Below, piece by piece: positions 48,899 through 56,876 of a stretch of 64,000 bases of DNA; the first letter of the stretch is position 1, and each line of letters opens with the position of its first letter. The translations under genes and the position numbers were made by a program. Source of the stretch: Zobellia nedashkovskayae (GTDB taxonomy: Bacteria; Bacteroidota; Bacteroidia; Flavobacteriales; Flavobacteriaceae). Where the stretch lies: positions 2,236,941 to 2,300,940 of the forward strand of contig NZ_JADDXR010000002.1 in assembly GCF_015330125.1 (NCBI RefSeq), in the 5' to 3' direction. The notes below the pieces were generated by a model. It saw nothing but the letters and a program-made list of their open reading frames with translations, did no database searches and was not told the DNA's origin.

Positions 48899-49615
48899 AT
48901 GAACAAGAAGGTGTATTTACAGGATTTAGGGTTGAAAGACTATAAGGACACTTGGGATTACCAAGAAGAGCTTTTTAAACAAACGGTAGATGTAAAAATC
49001 AGTAATCGTCGTGGGCCGGCTAATGAACCCACTCCCAATCACTTTTTGTTTGTAGAACACCCTCATGTGTATACTTTAGGGAAGAGTGGCGATTTTGCCA
49101 ACCTCTTGATAAGCAAAGAGGAACTTGCTGCAAAAAACGCCAAATTTTATAAGATAAATAGAGGAGGTGATATTACGTATCACGGACCTGGGCAGATAGT
49201 TGGTTACCCTATTTTAGATCTTGATAATTTCTTTACCGATATCCATAAATACCTTAGATTTTTAGAAGAAATGGTCATTCTTGCTTTAGCCGAATACGGA
49301 TTTAAAGCGGAACGCTCCGAAGGTGAAACCGGAGTTTGGTTAGATGTGGGCACGCCGTTTGCCAGAAAAATTTGTGCCATGGGCGTACGGGCCAGCCGTT
49401 GGGTAACCATGCACGGTTTTGCCTTAAACGTAAATGCCGATTTAGGTTATTTTGATTTAATGATTCCCTGTGGGATAAAAGGTAAGGCGGTTACTTCTTT
49501 AAATGTAGAACTAGGAATACAGGAGGTTGACTTGGAAGAGGTAAAGCAAAAACTTCAGAAACATTTTGAAAATCTTTTTGAGGCTGAATTGATAAAACAA
49601 AAAACCGAGGTTTGA
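48899..49615 (+). CDS. lipB: Octanoyltransferase LipB
   Basis: A 238-residue lipoyl(octanoyl) transferase that moves octanoate from ACP to lipoyl domains of 2-oxoacid dehydrogenases and the glycine cleavage H protein. The core motif RGGDITYHGPGQIVGYPILD is near residues 84-103; the catalytic Cys is in MIPCGIKGKAVTSL, with the Lys nearby. The family usually has about 200-240 residues. The stop codon lies inside the terminator hairpin. Confidence 0.97.
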   Translation: MNKKVYLQDLGLKDYKDTWDYQEELFKQTVDVKISNRRGPANEPTPNHFLFVEHPHVYTLGKSGDFANLLISKEELAAKNAKFYKINRGGDITYHGPGQIVGYPILDLDNFFTDIHKYLRFLEEMVILALAEYGFKAERSEGETGVWLDVGTPFARKICAMGVRASRWVTMHGFALNVNADLGYFDLMIPCGIKGKAVTSLNVELGIQEVDLEEVKQKLQKHFENLFEAELIKQKTEV

Positions 49616-49628
49616 GCCTCGGTTTTTT
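49601..49628. terminator. Bidirectional terminator overlapping the lipB stop codon
   Basis: CCGAGG / CCTCGG stem (49605-49622) with A-run before and T-run after it, symmetrical, between the convergent lipB and the collagen/C1q-like gene. The lipB TGA (49613-49615) is in the loop. An almost identical hairpin stands at 50365-50396. Confidence 0.9.
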
Positions 49629-49643
49629 GTTTAAATATTGTTT

Positions 49644-50300
49644 TTAGTTGATTTTGTATCCTTCAAACCAACTTCCATTGCCATCTATGCGAACATCAGA
49701 GCCAACGGAAAAATTGCGTAAAACTATAAATACTTCTTGACCTTCAGTTAAACGATAAATACCACTTACATTTATCTTTATATCATCCCCATCAACATTC
49801 TGTGTATACCTTGCATTCCTGTCTATATTAAATTGTATCCTAAAAAAGGCATCAGTTACGGCATTTGAGTGTCGAATATAAGCCTGCAGGAAATAATAGC
49901 CAGTTTCTTGCACAACATAACGTTTTGTAGAAGTGTTAAAGCCATTTGCAGAGTCAAAATCTACAAGATCCCATATATCGGTTTCTATGGTAGTGCCACC
50001 ATCCAAGTCTTTTACGGCAAAACCGTTACCTCTAACTTTGAAAAATGTGGGGCTAAATTCTGCATCTTGACCATCAACACCATTCCGACCATCAATACCA
50101 TCTTGTCCGTCAGTGCCATCTTGCCCATCAACACCATTTTGTCCAGCAATGCCTGGCTCTCCTTGTTCGCCCTGTATTCCTGCAGGTCCAATAGACCCTG
50201 TTGCTCCCATGGGGCCTTCTGGTCCTTCTTTTGTGCATGATGCTAAAACCAACACTAATAAAAAAATCATGCTTCCGAAATATTTGAACGTAGTTTTCAT
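49644..50300 (-). CDS. Collagen-like lipoprotein with C1q/TNF-like domain
   Basis: A 218-residue lipoprotein (LASC lipobox, Cys22). Residues 26-79 are 18 uninterrupted Gly-X-Y triplets, proline-rich at first and then repeating GxDGQD. The C-terminal 135 residues fit a C1q/TNF-like jelly roll: VDFDSANGFNTSTKRYVVQE, GYYFLQAYIRHSN, and a closing GNGSWFEGYKIN. A trimeric stalk with a globular head on the cell surface is expected. It is bracketed by two nearly identical terminators and is preceded by a copy of the TGTTAACCTT sigma-type motif (50330-50357), 30 bp before its start, which puts it in the putative local regulon. Confidence 0.9.
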   Translation of the reverse strand: MKTTFKYFGSMIFLLVLVLASCTKEGPEGPMGATGSIGPAGIQGEQGEPGIAGQNGVDGQDGTDGQDGIDGRNGVDGQDAEFSPTFFKVRGNGFAVKDLDGGTTIETDIWDLVDFDSANGFNTSTKRYVVQETGYYFLQAYIRHSNAVTDAFFRIQFNIDRNARYTQNVDGDDIKINVSGIYRLTEGQEVFIVLRNFSVGSDVRIDGNGSWFEGYKIN

Positions 50301-50329
50301 AATGCTTGTAATTTATGTATTTAGTATTT

Positions 50330-50357
50330 TATGTTGTAGACTATACCAAGGTTAACA
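50330..50357 (-). promoter_or_regulatory. Sigma-type motif, copy A (collagen/C1q lipoprotein)
   Basis: Read on the minus strand: TGTTAACCTT (50348-50357), 9 bases, TACAACATA (50330-50338). It ends 29 bp before the start codon at 50300. One of five copies with the same spacing. Confidence 0.75.
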
Positions 50358-50364
50358 TACACCA

Positions 50365-50396
50365 TAAAAAAACCGAGGTGTAAGCCTCGGTTTTCT
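50365..50396 (-). terminator. Terminator of the tandem-repeat lipoprotein gene
   Basis: CCGAGG / CCTCGG stem (50373-50390), seven T on the minus strand. Nearly identical to the hairpin at 49601-49628; together they isolate the collagen/C1q-like gene. Confidence 0.9.
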
Positions 50397-50416
50397 ACTT
50401 TTGTTCTGTTTTCTCA

Positions 50417-52138
50417 TTATTCTGTAAACACGTAGTCTACGTTTACAAAATACTCGTACAGTAGATTATTTTGATCTGCGTCCCACATTTGAAACCTTAT
50501 TTGGTCAACAACATGTGGGGTTATAGTCTCGGCAATACTGACGGTGAAATACCCACTACCGTTTCCTTCTCCCACAGGATGGATGCCCGATGGATGTGCT
50601 TTGTAGCCAGGGGTAGGACTTCCGTTAGTAAACGGTCTGCCGAAGATTCTAACTCCACCAGGCTCATTTGTCTTATAATGGAAATCAAAATTTACCCTTT
50701 CTCCTTCCACTAATGTTGAATTCGTACCTGGTTCTAAATTATCTAGTACAACTCTATGGGCAAGGTATTGATAGTCAACATCTATAAAGAACTCATACAA
50801 AAGATTGCTCTGATCGGCATCCCACATTTGAAATCGTATTTGGTCTACATGTTGGGAATTCTCCTGTATGGTGAAATACCCATTAGAAGAGCCTTCGCCA
50901 GTGGCGTGTAAGGGTGACCCATGTGCCGCGTAGCCTGGTGTTGGACTGCCATCGGTCATTGGTCTACCGAATATTCTAACACCAGCGGCCTCGCTTGTTA
51001 TATAGTTAAAGGTAAACTCGACCTTCTCTCCCAAAAATAGAGTGGAGGGTGAGTCAGGACTGAGAGAGACAAGTTCAACATTCTCTTCTGACTCGCAATA
51101 TAAATTGAACTCGGCTTTATTAGAGAAAATTTCCTCTGGGCTAATGATTTTTACTTGTTGCCAGTACCCCTCATAAGATTCTCCGCTTCCACCAAGAGTC
51201 CATGATGTAGTTACTTTTTTGGTCCCTGCTTCTTCAAATGTAATAGAGTTTTCCGGAGCAGTTGCCCCATCGCTTCTTAACCATGTATACGTTATAGTTG
51301 TTGGGCCGTCTGCTTCTATCTCGGTTTCAAAATCAAATTTTTTGGAACAAGGTCCGGTAAAATTATTTTCTCCCACAATAGCGGTAGTTGCAGTGATGGT
51401 TACTGTATCTTCTTCACAATGTAAATCAAACTCGGATTTATTGGAGAGAATTTCTTCTGGGCTAATGATTTTTAGTTGTTGCCAGTAGCCCTCATAAGAT
51501 TCTCCGCTTCCACCAAGAGTCCATGATGTAGTAAACTTTTTAGTTCCTGCTTCTTCAAACGTAATAGTGTTTTCCGGAGCAGTTGCTCCATCGCTTCTTA
51601 ACCATGTATATGTTATAGTTGTTGGACCATCAACATCTATTTCTGCTTCAAAATCAAATTTTTTGGAGCAGGGCCCAGTAAAACTATTTTCTCCTACAAC
51701 AGCGGTAGTAGTGGTGATTGTTACAGCTTCTTCTTCTTCTTCTTCACAGTGTAAATTAAACTCGGCTTTATTAGAAAGAATTTCCTCTGGGCTAATGACT
51801 TTTAGTTGTTGCCAGTAGCCCTCATAAGATTCTCCGTTTGCACCAAGAGTCCATGATGTAGTAACCTTTTTAGTTCCTGCTTCTTCAAACGTAATAGAGT
51901 TTTCCGGAGCAGTGGCCCCATCGCTTCTTAACCATGTATAGCTTACAGTCATAGGTCCATCGGCATCTATTTCTGCTTCAAAATCAATTTTTTTGGAGCA
52001 GGGTCCGGTAAAGTCAGAGACCGCTCCAAGCCTCACTGCAGTAACTTTTGAAGGTTCTTCCGCAGTGTCGTCGTCTGTACATCCTGTCATTGAAAATACA
52101 ACTGCTAATAAATAGATAATAGATTTTACATTTTTCAT
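50417..52138 (-). CDS. Lipoprotein made of tandem repeats
   Basis: A 573-residue lipoprotein (MTGC lipobox, Cys20). Three near-identical repeats of 107-110 residues begin at about residues 43, 153 and 260, each with FTGPCSKKFDFEAEI, YTWLRSDGATAPEN, SWTLGGSGESYEGYWQQ and a closing HC or YC; the two Cys per unit suggest an Ig-like fold with a disulfide. Two further repeats of about 105 residues follow (VRIFGRPMTDGSPTPGY, VDQIRFQMWDADQ). No family assigned; a surface adhesin or ligand-binding role is a guess. A small gene and a sigma-type motif (copy B) lie upstream, about 300 bp away. Confidence 0.88.
   Translation of the reverse strand: MKNVKSIIYLLAVVFSMTGCTDDDTAEEPSKVTAVRLGAVSDFTGPCSKKIDFEAEIDADGPMTVSYTWLRSDGATAPENSITFEEAGTKKVTTSWTLGANGESYEGYWQQLKVISPEEILSNKAEFNLHCEEEEEEAVTITTTTAVVGENSFTGPCSKKFDFEAEIDVDGPTTITYTWLRSDGATAPENTITFEEAGTKKFTTSWTLGGSGESYEGYWQQLKIISPEEILSNKSEFDLHCEEDTVTITATTAIVGENNFTGPCSKKFDFETEIEADGPTTITYTWLRSDGATAPENSITFEEAGTKKVTTSWTLGGSGESYEGYWQQVKIISPEEIFSNKAEFNLYCESEENVELVSLSPDSPSTLFLGEKVEFTFNYITSEAAGVRIFGRPMTDGSPTPGYAAHGSPLHATGEGSSNGYFTIQENSQHVDQIRFQMWDADQSNLLYEFFIDVDYQYLAHRVVLDNLEPGTNSTLVEGERVNFDFHYKTNEPGGVRIFGRPFTNGSPTPGYKAHPSGIHPVGEGNGSGYFTVSIAETITPHVVDQIRFQMWDADQNNLLYEYFVNVDYVFTE
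51090..52012 (-). repeat. Three tandem repeats inside the 573-aa lipoprotein gene
   Basis: The same DNA text recurs with offsets of 321 and 330 bp; for example CATGATGTAG-like words on the plus strand start at 51201, 51522 and 51852. The 9-bp difference is an extra Glu-rich stretch. High DNA identity between units suggests recent duplication or gene conversion. Confidence 0.85.
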
Positions 52139-52314
52139 AATTGTGGTTTTAAAAGAATATGCTTTAGTGTTAAAACTTTAGAGAGATATGCAGTTCAGTT
52201 ATTAAGGACTACAAAATCTTGTGGATACATTTATATATAGGTGTAATGGCATTCAATTAGAGTTCTGTATCTGAGATGAGTTTTGGGGGTTACTCGTATA
52301 TCTAAGCATATACT

Positions 52315-52416
52315 TTAAGTGAGCAGCTTAAAAAGAACAAACAGAGATGCCGTAAAGGCTAGGATCAATACTCTTTTTATGAGTTCTAATTTTTCGTAGG
52401 TGTTCATATTTTTCAT
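52315..52416 (-). CDS. Small membrane protein (33 aa) under a sigma-type motif
   Basis: A 33-codon frame: MKNMNTYEKLELIKRVLILA then a hydrophobic helix ending FVLFKLLT. It starts 19 bp after motif copy B (52435-52462), which is the only clear promoter on this side. It may be a real micro-protein or a leader in front of the 573-aa lipoprotein gene, which starts 177 bp further on with no terminator between. Confidence 0.5.
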   Translation of the reverse strand: MKNMNTYEKLELIKRVLILAFTASLFVLFKLLT

Positions 52417-52434
52417 TTTTATGGTTCCCCTATT

Positions 52435-52462
52435 TATGTTCAAAAAATGATAAAGGTTAACA
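52435..52462 (-). promoter_or_regulatory. Sigma-type motif, copy B (33-aa gene and repeat lipoprotein)
   Basis: Minus strand: TGTTAACCTT (52453-52462), 9 bases, TTGAACATA (52435-52443). The second half differs from the others at its second base. Confidence 0.7.
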
Positions 52463-52486
52463 TGGATGGGGTATTTTACTTATTCA

Positions 52487-52517
52487 CCACATAGGAAGTA
52501 GATTACTTCTCTGGTGG
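52487..52517. promoter_or_regulatory. Imperfect palindrome between motif copies B and C
   Basis: CCAC, 4 bases, GAAGTA, GAT, TACTTC, 4 bases, GTGG: the inner 6-bp arms and outer 4-bp arms are perfect and symmetric. It lies between the divergent 33-aa gene and sigma gene and could be an operator; there is no T-run. Confidence 0.4.
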
Positions 52518-52593
52518 CGGATGTTCTGTTTTCTAAATAATCTTTAGTTTTTGAGACGAGGCAAACAAAAAATGTTAAATTAGATGCCATCAC

Positions 52594-52621
52594 TGTTAAC
52601 CTTCTCATTACATATACATTA
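52594..52621 (+). promoter_or_regulatory. Sigma-type motif, copy C (sigma factor operon)
   Basis: TGTTAACCTT (52594-52603), 9 bases, TATACATTA (52613-52621). It ends one base before the sigma factor ATG, so the mRNA would start at or very near the start codon. Confidence 0.7.
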
Positions 52622-52622
52622 A

Positions 52623-53192
52623 ATGGAAAATATACAGGCAGAAATAACGCTTGAAGATTTACGAAAGGGCTCAGATTACTTGCTTAAGCAGGTATATGAA
52701 TCTAATCGCCTAAAGTTTTTAAACTTTGCTAGGCGCTATAACCTTTCGGAAGAAGAAAACATAGATATATATCAGGATGCTTACGTTATTTTTTATAATA
52801 ATGTCATGAGCGGAAAGTTAGAGAGCTTATCTAGTAGTATTTCTACATATCTGTTTTCCATTGGTAAATATTTAATCTTTGATAAGATGCGGAAGAATAA
52901 AAAAGTGGTTTCTGGTGATTATGATTTGTCTAGGGTGGCAGAGGTTGATGACGAAGTGAATACTTTTGAAATGGAAAAACAGAGCCTAACTACAGAACAA
53001 GAATTATTAAAAAAACACTTTGGCTCTTTGGGTGATAAATGCCAAGAATTACTGACGTTATTTTATTACCGAGGTTTTACCATTCAAGAAATAATGGAAG
53101 CAAAAAACTACAATAGTGAGAATGTGGTAAAGTCCGCAAAATCGCGCTGTATGAAAACTTTAAAAGAAAAAATCCAAGCAAATACCTACTAA
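52623..53192 (+). CDS. ECF-like sigma-70 family sigma factor
   Basis: A 189-residue sigma factor with region 2 (LKFLNFARRYNLSEEENIDI, DAYVIFYNN, STYLFSIGKYLIFDKMRKNK) and region 4 (KCQELLTLFYYRGFTIQEIM ... SENVVKSAKSRCMKTLKE) and no region 1 or 3, as in ECF sigma factors. The stop overlaps the ATG of the next gene by one base (TAATG), so the TPR/membrane protein is its likely anti-sigma factor. Motif copy C directly upstream indicates autoregulation. The four other motif copies flank exported protein genes within 10 kb. Confidence 0.92.
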   Translation: MENIQAEITLEDLRKGSDYLLKQVYESNRLKFLNFARRYNLSEEENIDIYQDAYVIFYNNVMSGKLESLSSSISTYLFSIGKYLIFDKMRKNKKVVSGDYDLSRVAEVDDEVNTFEMEKQSLTTEQELLKKHFGSLGDKCQELLTLFYYRGFTIQEIMEAKNYNSENVVKSAKSRCMKTLKEKIQANTY

Positions 53193-53932
53193 TGATGGAT
53201 AAAGAACATTTATTATATAATTATTTTTCTAACCAATTAACGGTTCAGGAAGAACAGCAGTTCAATGAATTGATGAAAACCGATATGGACTTTAAGAAGC
53301 AATTCGATTTTGAGAATGACCTTAAACAGGTCATCCGTAATAAGGAATCTGATAATTTAAAAGCCAAACTAATTGGTTACGAAAAAGAGATAAATGATGT
53401 TCCTGTTAAAACATTACCACGAACAAATTACCGAAAATGGGCTATGGCAGCATCCGTAGCTTTATTAATAGGTTTAGGATGGTTAGGTTACAACAATTTC
53501 TCGGGCACTGATTACAATGCTCTTTACAATGATAATTTTCAAGAATACCCTAACACGGTCTATGCTATTACTAGAGGGGCGGATACAGATAGTTCTTTGG
53601 AGCGTGAAGCCTATGCGGCCTACGAAACTAATGACAATACAAAAGCAATTCAGCTTTTTACGGAGTTAAAAGAAACTTCTGATTCTGAAAATATCAGTTT
53701 CTATTTGGCACAGTCGTATTTAAAAAACAATCAATTAGAAGAAGCAATCACTCTTTTTAATAAGGTGATAGAAGGTAAAGGAGAGTTTGCACCGCAAGCA
53801 TTATGGTATGTTTCACTTTCATATTTAAAAGAAAAACAGAAAGATAAAGCTACAAAGTCTTTAAACCTTTTAATTGCAGATGGCAGGTATAAGAAAACGG
53901 ATGCTGAAAATCTTTTAGATGAGCTAAAATAA
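53192..53932 (+). CDS. Membrane TPR protein, likely anti-sigma factor
   Basis: 246 residues (an ATG at 53195 would also do). The N-terminal 80 residues are cytoplasmic, helical and anti-sigma-like (MDKEHLLYNYFSNQLTVQEE), one transmembrane helix is at about 83-101, and the periplasmic part holds TPR repeats (EAYAAYETNDNTKAIQLFTE, ISFYLAQSYLKNNQLEEAIT, LWYVSLSYLKEKQKDKATK). Translational coupling with the sigma gene and this topology point to a signal passed from the periplasm to the sigma factor. No ZAS zinc motif or FecR domain is visible. It ends 3 bp from the convergent CHAT gene. Confidence 0.85.
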   Translation: MMDKEHLLYNYFSNQLTVQEEQQFNELMKTDMDFKKQFDFENDLKQVIRNKESDNLKAKLIGYEKEINDVPVKTLPRTNYRKWAMAASVALLIGLGWLGYNNFSGTDYNALYNDNFQEYPNTVYAITRGADTDSSLEREAYAAYETNDNTKAIQLFTELKETSDSENISFYLAQSYLKNNQLEEAITLFNKVIEGKGEFAPQALWYVSLSYLKEKQKDKATKSLNLLIADGRYKKTDAENLLDELK

Positions 53933-53935
53933 GGA

Positions 53936-56704
53936 CTAGCCTTTTAACCTCTTCTTTTTTGCCAAAAAGTAAAGAGTAGCCAAAATTAGAATACCAGAAA
54001 TTGCCCAAAGCCAATACGGCATGAATTCTGTATTGTTCCTTAAAGGAGTATTGTCACCAATTACAATAAGAGCAGCCCAATAGGCAGGGGCTATAGCACT
54101 TTCGCGATATTTTTGGATGTAATCTACCTTAGCTTTTCGCATAGCGGCAGATTTTGTAGCCCCTTCACTAAGCGCTGAATAAAATGAGGTCATTAGTTCT
54201 TTGCTGCTTTTGTCATAGGTAGGCCATAGCGAAGACACTACGCTTTTAGCTCCGGAATGGAAAAAGCCTCTTGCCAAGCTCATAGCACCTTCACCCTTTT
54301 TTAATTCTCCAATAGAGGTATTACAGGCACTTAAAACAACCATTTCTGCTTGGTTTTTAGTGGCATAAATTTCATTTAGAAATAGTTTATCATCACTAAA
54401 AGCAATCCAAGGATCTTCATTTTCTCCTATATCTGCATGGGTAGATAGGTGTACAATGCTATAATCTTTAAAATTAGCTGTAAAAGCAGCTTTTGTTGCT
54501 TCACCTTTTAATGCAATGTTTCCTGGGAAAATCTTTTGAATCTCTTCTATTTCGGCACCGCTAAAGATTAGACTGGGTAGCCCCAAGCTTGCAAATTGAA
54601 TAGGAGCTACTGCGTAAAGTTCTTTTTTGGGAGTTCCTAGCATATGTGATTTGGCATCCAAATAGGACATAGAGTACGCATATCTAATTTCTGTATCTTC
54701 AATAAAGTACTTGGGTGGTTTGTTCTCAATAACAAAAGCCTCAAAAGGAATCTGTTGTAAAATGTAATCAGGTATGATGGTGAGTTTTTTACCTTTTAGG
54801 CCACTGTAAACCTGGTTCGGTACCAGTTGTTCAAAAACATTTAAGGAAAGTTGGTTATACGCAGAAATCTCATCACGATTCAACCTAAGGTTTGTAAGAC
54901 TCTCGTATAATTTTATGATGTCTTGGTTTAGATCGGGGGCATTTTGAAATTTAAAAAACTGGGTATGCTTTTCCGTAGTCAAAAGTCCATAGCCTTGTTG
55001 GTCGTTTAGAATGTATTGTAATACTACTTCATCATCTGAGATATAATTTTTTCTAAAATCCTTATAGGTCAGAAGCTCTGCTTTACTTTTTAGTTTTGCA
55101 TATTCCGGTGATATGACACTTAACGAATCTGTAAAATCATTATAAGCTTTCTTGGCGTTATAAATCTTATTTTTAAATATCTTAAGTTCTGTTTTTTCTA
55201 AATCTGGATTGGTCTGTAATTCGTTTTCAGATAGAAATATGGCCTGTTTAAGATTAAATTCGCGTTGTGCAATAGAGTCTGGAAGTTTAGTGATAATTTT
55301 TGCTTGCTCATTTGATATGTCTTCAAGAAGAAGTAAGGCTTTGTTACGCTCCATAAAGTAAAAAGCCTCTTCTGGTTTGGTAAGTAAAAAACAAGCCTCT
55401 ACTGCTTTTGTATATAACGAAGCTCCTTTTTCTCTCCAAAAAAGTTTTGATTGGTATTCAGTACTTTCTGAGCGAATAACATCAACTAGCTGATCCGCCA
55501 GTCTAAATGTACTTAATGCCTGATTTAAATAGTCTTTGTTGTTTTCGAATTCATAAAACTTCAACCAACCGTTTGCTTTGGCTATAATATGACTTAGAAG
55601 GAATAATTTTTGAGTTGAAAGTTCCAGAGTTTTAATACTGGGAAGTGCATCAATTTCTAAATCTTCTCTAGTATCGATTTTTAAAAAAATTGCTTTTTGA
55701 TAATTTTTTAACGCTTTATTGAAATTATTTTGGTGTAGATAGAGATCTCCCAAGTTTTCATATGGTAAGGAATAGTCTTCGGCAATAGCTATCGACTTGT
55801 TTAAATGCCTTAAAGCTTTTTCAGTGTTTTTTAATTTAAAGTAAGAATAACCAATACTGTTGTTAATATTTGCTATATCCTTTAGTTGTAAACTTGCAGA
55901 GTCTTTAAGTACTTCTTGGTGTTTGGTGATTGCTAGTTCATAATTGCCAGTTTCCAGAAGTCTATTTCCTTCTAAATGGTCTATGCGTCTTTTAAACTGC
56001 TCGTGGGGTTCATTGTGAAGTTTAATAAGAGAGTCTGCTTTATTTGAATTATACTGTATCTCATCTGAAAATTCGCTCAGTCCCATTTCGGCATACGTCT
56101 CCGCCATCATTATTCTGGCATCTATTATTCTCCTGGCATCTATTGTTTCAAAGGAAACACCATCGTAAAGAGAAATCATCTCGGCCAAACGATCCAAAGC
56201 TTTATAGAAATCACCTGTTGTTAAATAAAGATAACCAAGCTCAAGCCTTGCATTTTGTATCCATTCAACATCAGTACCGTTATCATTTATATAATTGTAG
56301 GTTTCTATGGCGTTGTATATTTCGCCTTTCAAATAGTAAAAAACACCTAGGTTGTAGTAGGTATTGTCTAAAGAACCTTTTTCCAAATCTTTTAAACCTG
56401 TCTTTATTTCTAGAGCCTTCTTTGTGTAATTGATTGCATTTATAATATCACCCTTTTTACCATCATTCCACCATTGTTCATGGTACCATTTATTGCCTAC
56501 ATCGTGATAACAATTTGCTAGTTCTAAAGGAGACATTGTTTCTGAGTTAACAGAAAAAAATGAATCGATTTTTTTTTGAATGACTTCCTTACTTTCATCG
56601 GCGTTAATGATTTTAACCAACGTGTTCTGTTGAGCCATACAGATATAACTGAAAAAGAAAACTATAACACAGTTAAATTTAAGGTTTAGCATATAAGAAA
56701 TCAT
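53936..56704 (-). CDS. TPR-CHAT (caspase-like) protein, exported and membrane-anchored
   Basis: 922 residues (an ATG at 56692 may be the real start). A signal peptide (ending near YICMAQ) is followed by many TPR repeats (about residues 60-400), a helical linker, and a CHAT domain with the dyad His756 (HLSTHA) and Cys794 (VLSACNTSIGELKKGEGAMS), then GAKSVVSSLWP. A C-terminal transmembrane helix is at about 894-914 with a basic end. CHAT proteases are relatives of caspases/separase; TPRs usually sense the signal. The catalytic part lies outside the cytoplasm if the topology is right. It is convergent with the sigma operon and lacks the sigma-type motif. Confidence 0.92.
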   Translation of the reverse strand: MISYMLNLKFNCVIVFFFSYICMAQQNTLVKIINADESKEVIQKKIDSFFSVNSETMSPLELANCYHDVGNKWYHEQWWNDGKKGDIINAINYTKKALEIKTGLKDLEKGSLDNTYYNLGVFYYLKGEIYNAIETYNYINDNGTDVEWIQNARLELGYLYLTTGDFYKALDRLAEMISLYDGVSFETIDARRIIDARIMMAETYAEMGLSEFSDEIQYNSNKADSLIKLHNEPHEQFKRRIDHLEGNRLLETGNYELAITKHQEVLKDSASLQLKDIANINNSIGYSYFKLKNTEKALRHLNKSIAIAEDYSLPYENLGDLYLHQNNFNKALKNYQKAIFLKIDTREDLEIDALPSIKTLELSTQKLFLLSHIIAKANGWLKFYEFENNKDYLNQALSTFRLADQLVDVIRSESTEYQSKLFWREKGASLYTKAVEACFLLTKPEEAFYFMERNKALLLLEDISNEQAKIITKLPDSIAQREFNLKQAIFLSENELQTNPDLEKTELKIFKNKIYNAKKAYNDFTDSLSVISPEYAKLKSKAELLTYKDFRKNYISDDEVVLQYILNDQQGYGLLTTEKHTQFFKFQNAPDLNQDIIKLYESLTNLRLNRDEISAYNQLSLNVFEQLVPNQVYSGLKGKKLTIIPDYILQQIPFEAFVIENKPPKYFIEDTEIRYAYSMSYLDAKSHMLGTPKKELYAVAPIQFASLGLPSLIFSGAEIEEIQKIFPGNIALKGEATKAAFTANFKDYSIVHLSTHADIGENEDPWIAFSDDKLFLNEIYATKNQAEMVVLSACNTSIGELKKGEGAMSLARGFFHSGAKSVVSSLWPTYDKSSKELMTSFYSALSEGATKSAAMRKAKVDYIQKYRESAIAPAYWAALIVIGDNTPLRNNTEFMPYWLWAISGILILATLYFLAKKKRLKG

Positions 56705-56824
56705 TCGAGTTAAAACTATGCAGGTTTTGAAAAATAGATTATTAGGACGTCAATAATAATCTAAATATATAAAGAATTTTATGGTGAAATACTTATTTGT
56801 AAAAGTGGGAGTAAGCAGAAATGT

Positions 56825-56857
56825 AAAAGAGCCCATGTTACACATGGGCTCTTTTTT
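56825..56857. terminator. Terminator after the subtilase gene
   Basis: A 9-bp perfect stem GAGCCCATG / CATGGGCTC (56829-56851) with a 5-base loop; T-runs of four on the minus and six on the plus strand. It stands between the subtilase gene and the CHAT gene. Confidence 0.88.
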
Positions 56858-56876
56858 GTTTTATGTTTATGATTCG

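Noticed and set aside
56705..56824. Search for a sigma-type motif upstream of the CHAT gene
   Set aside because: No TGTTAACCTT-like sequence found; the CHAT gene is not placed in the regulon on motif evidence.
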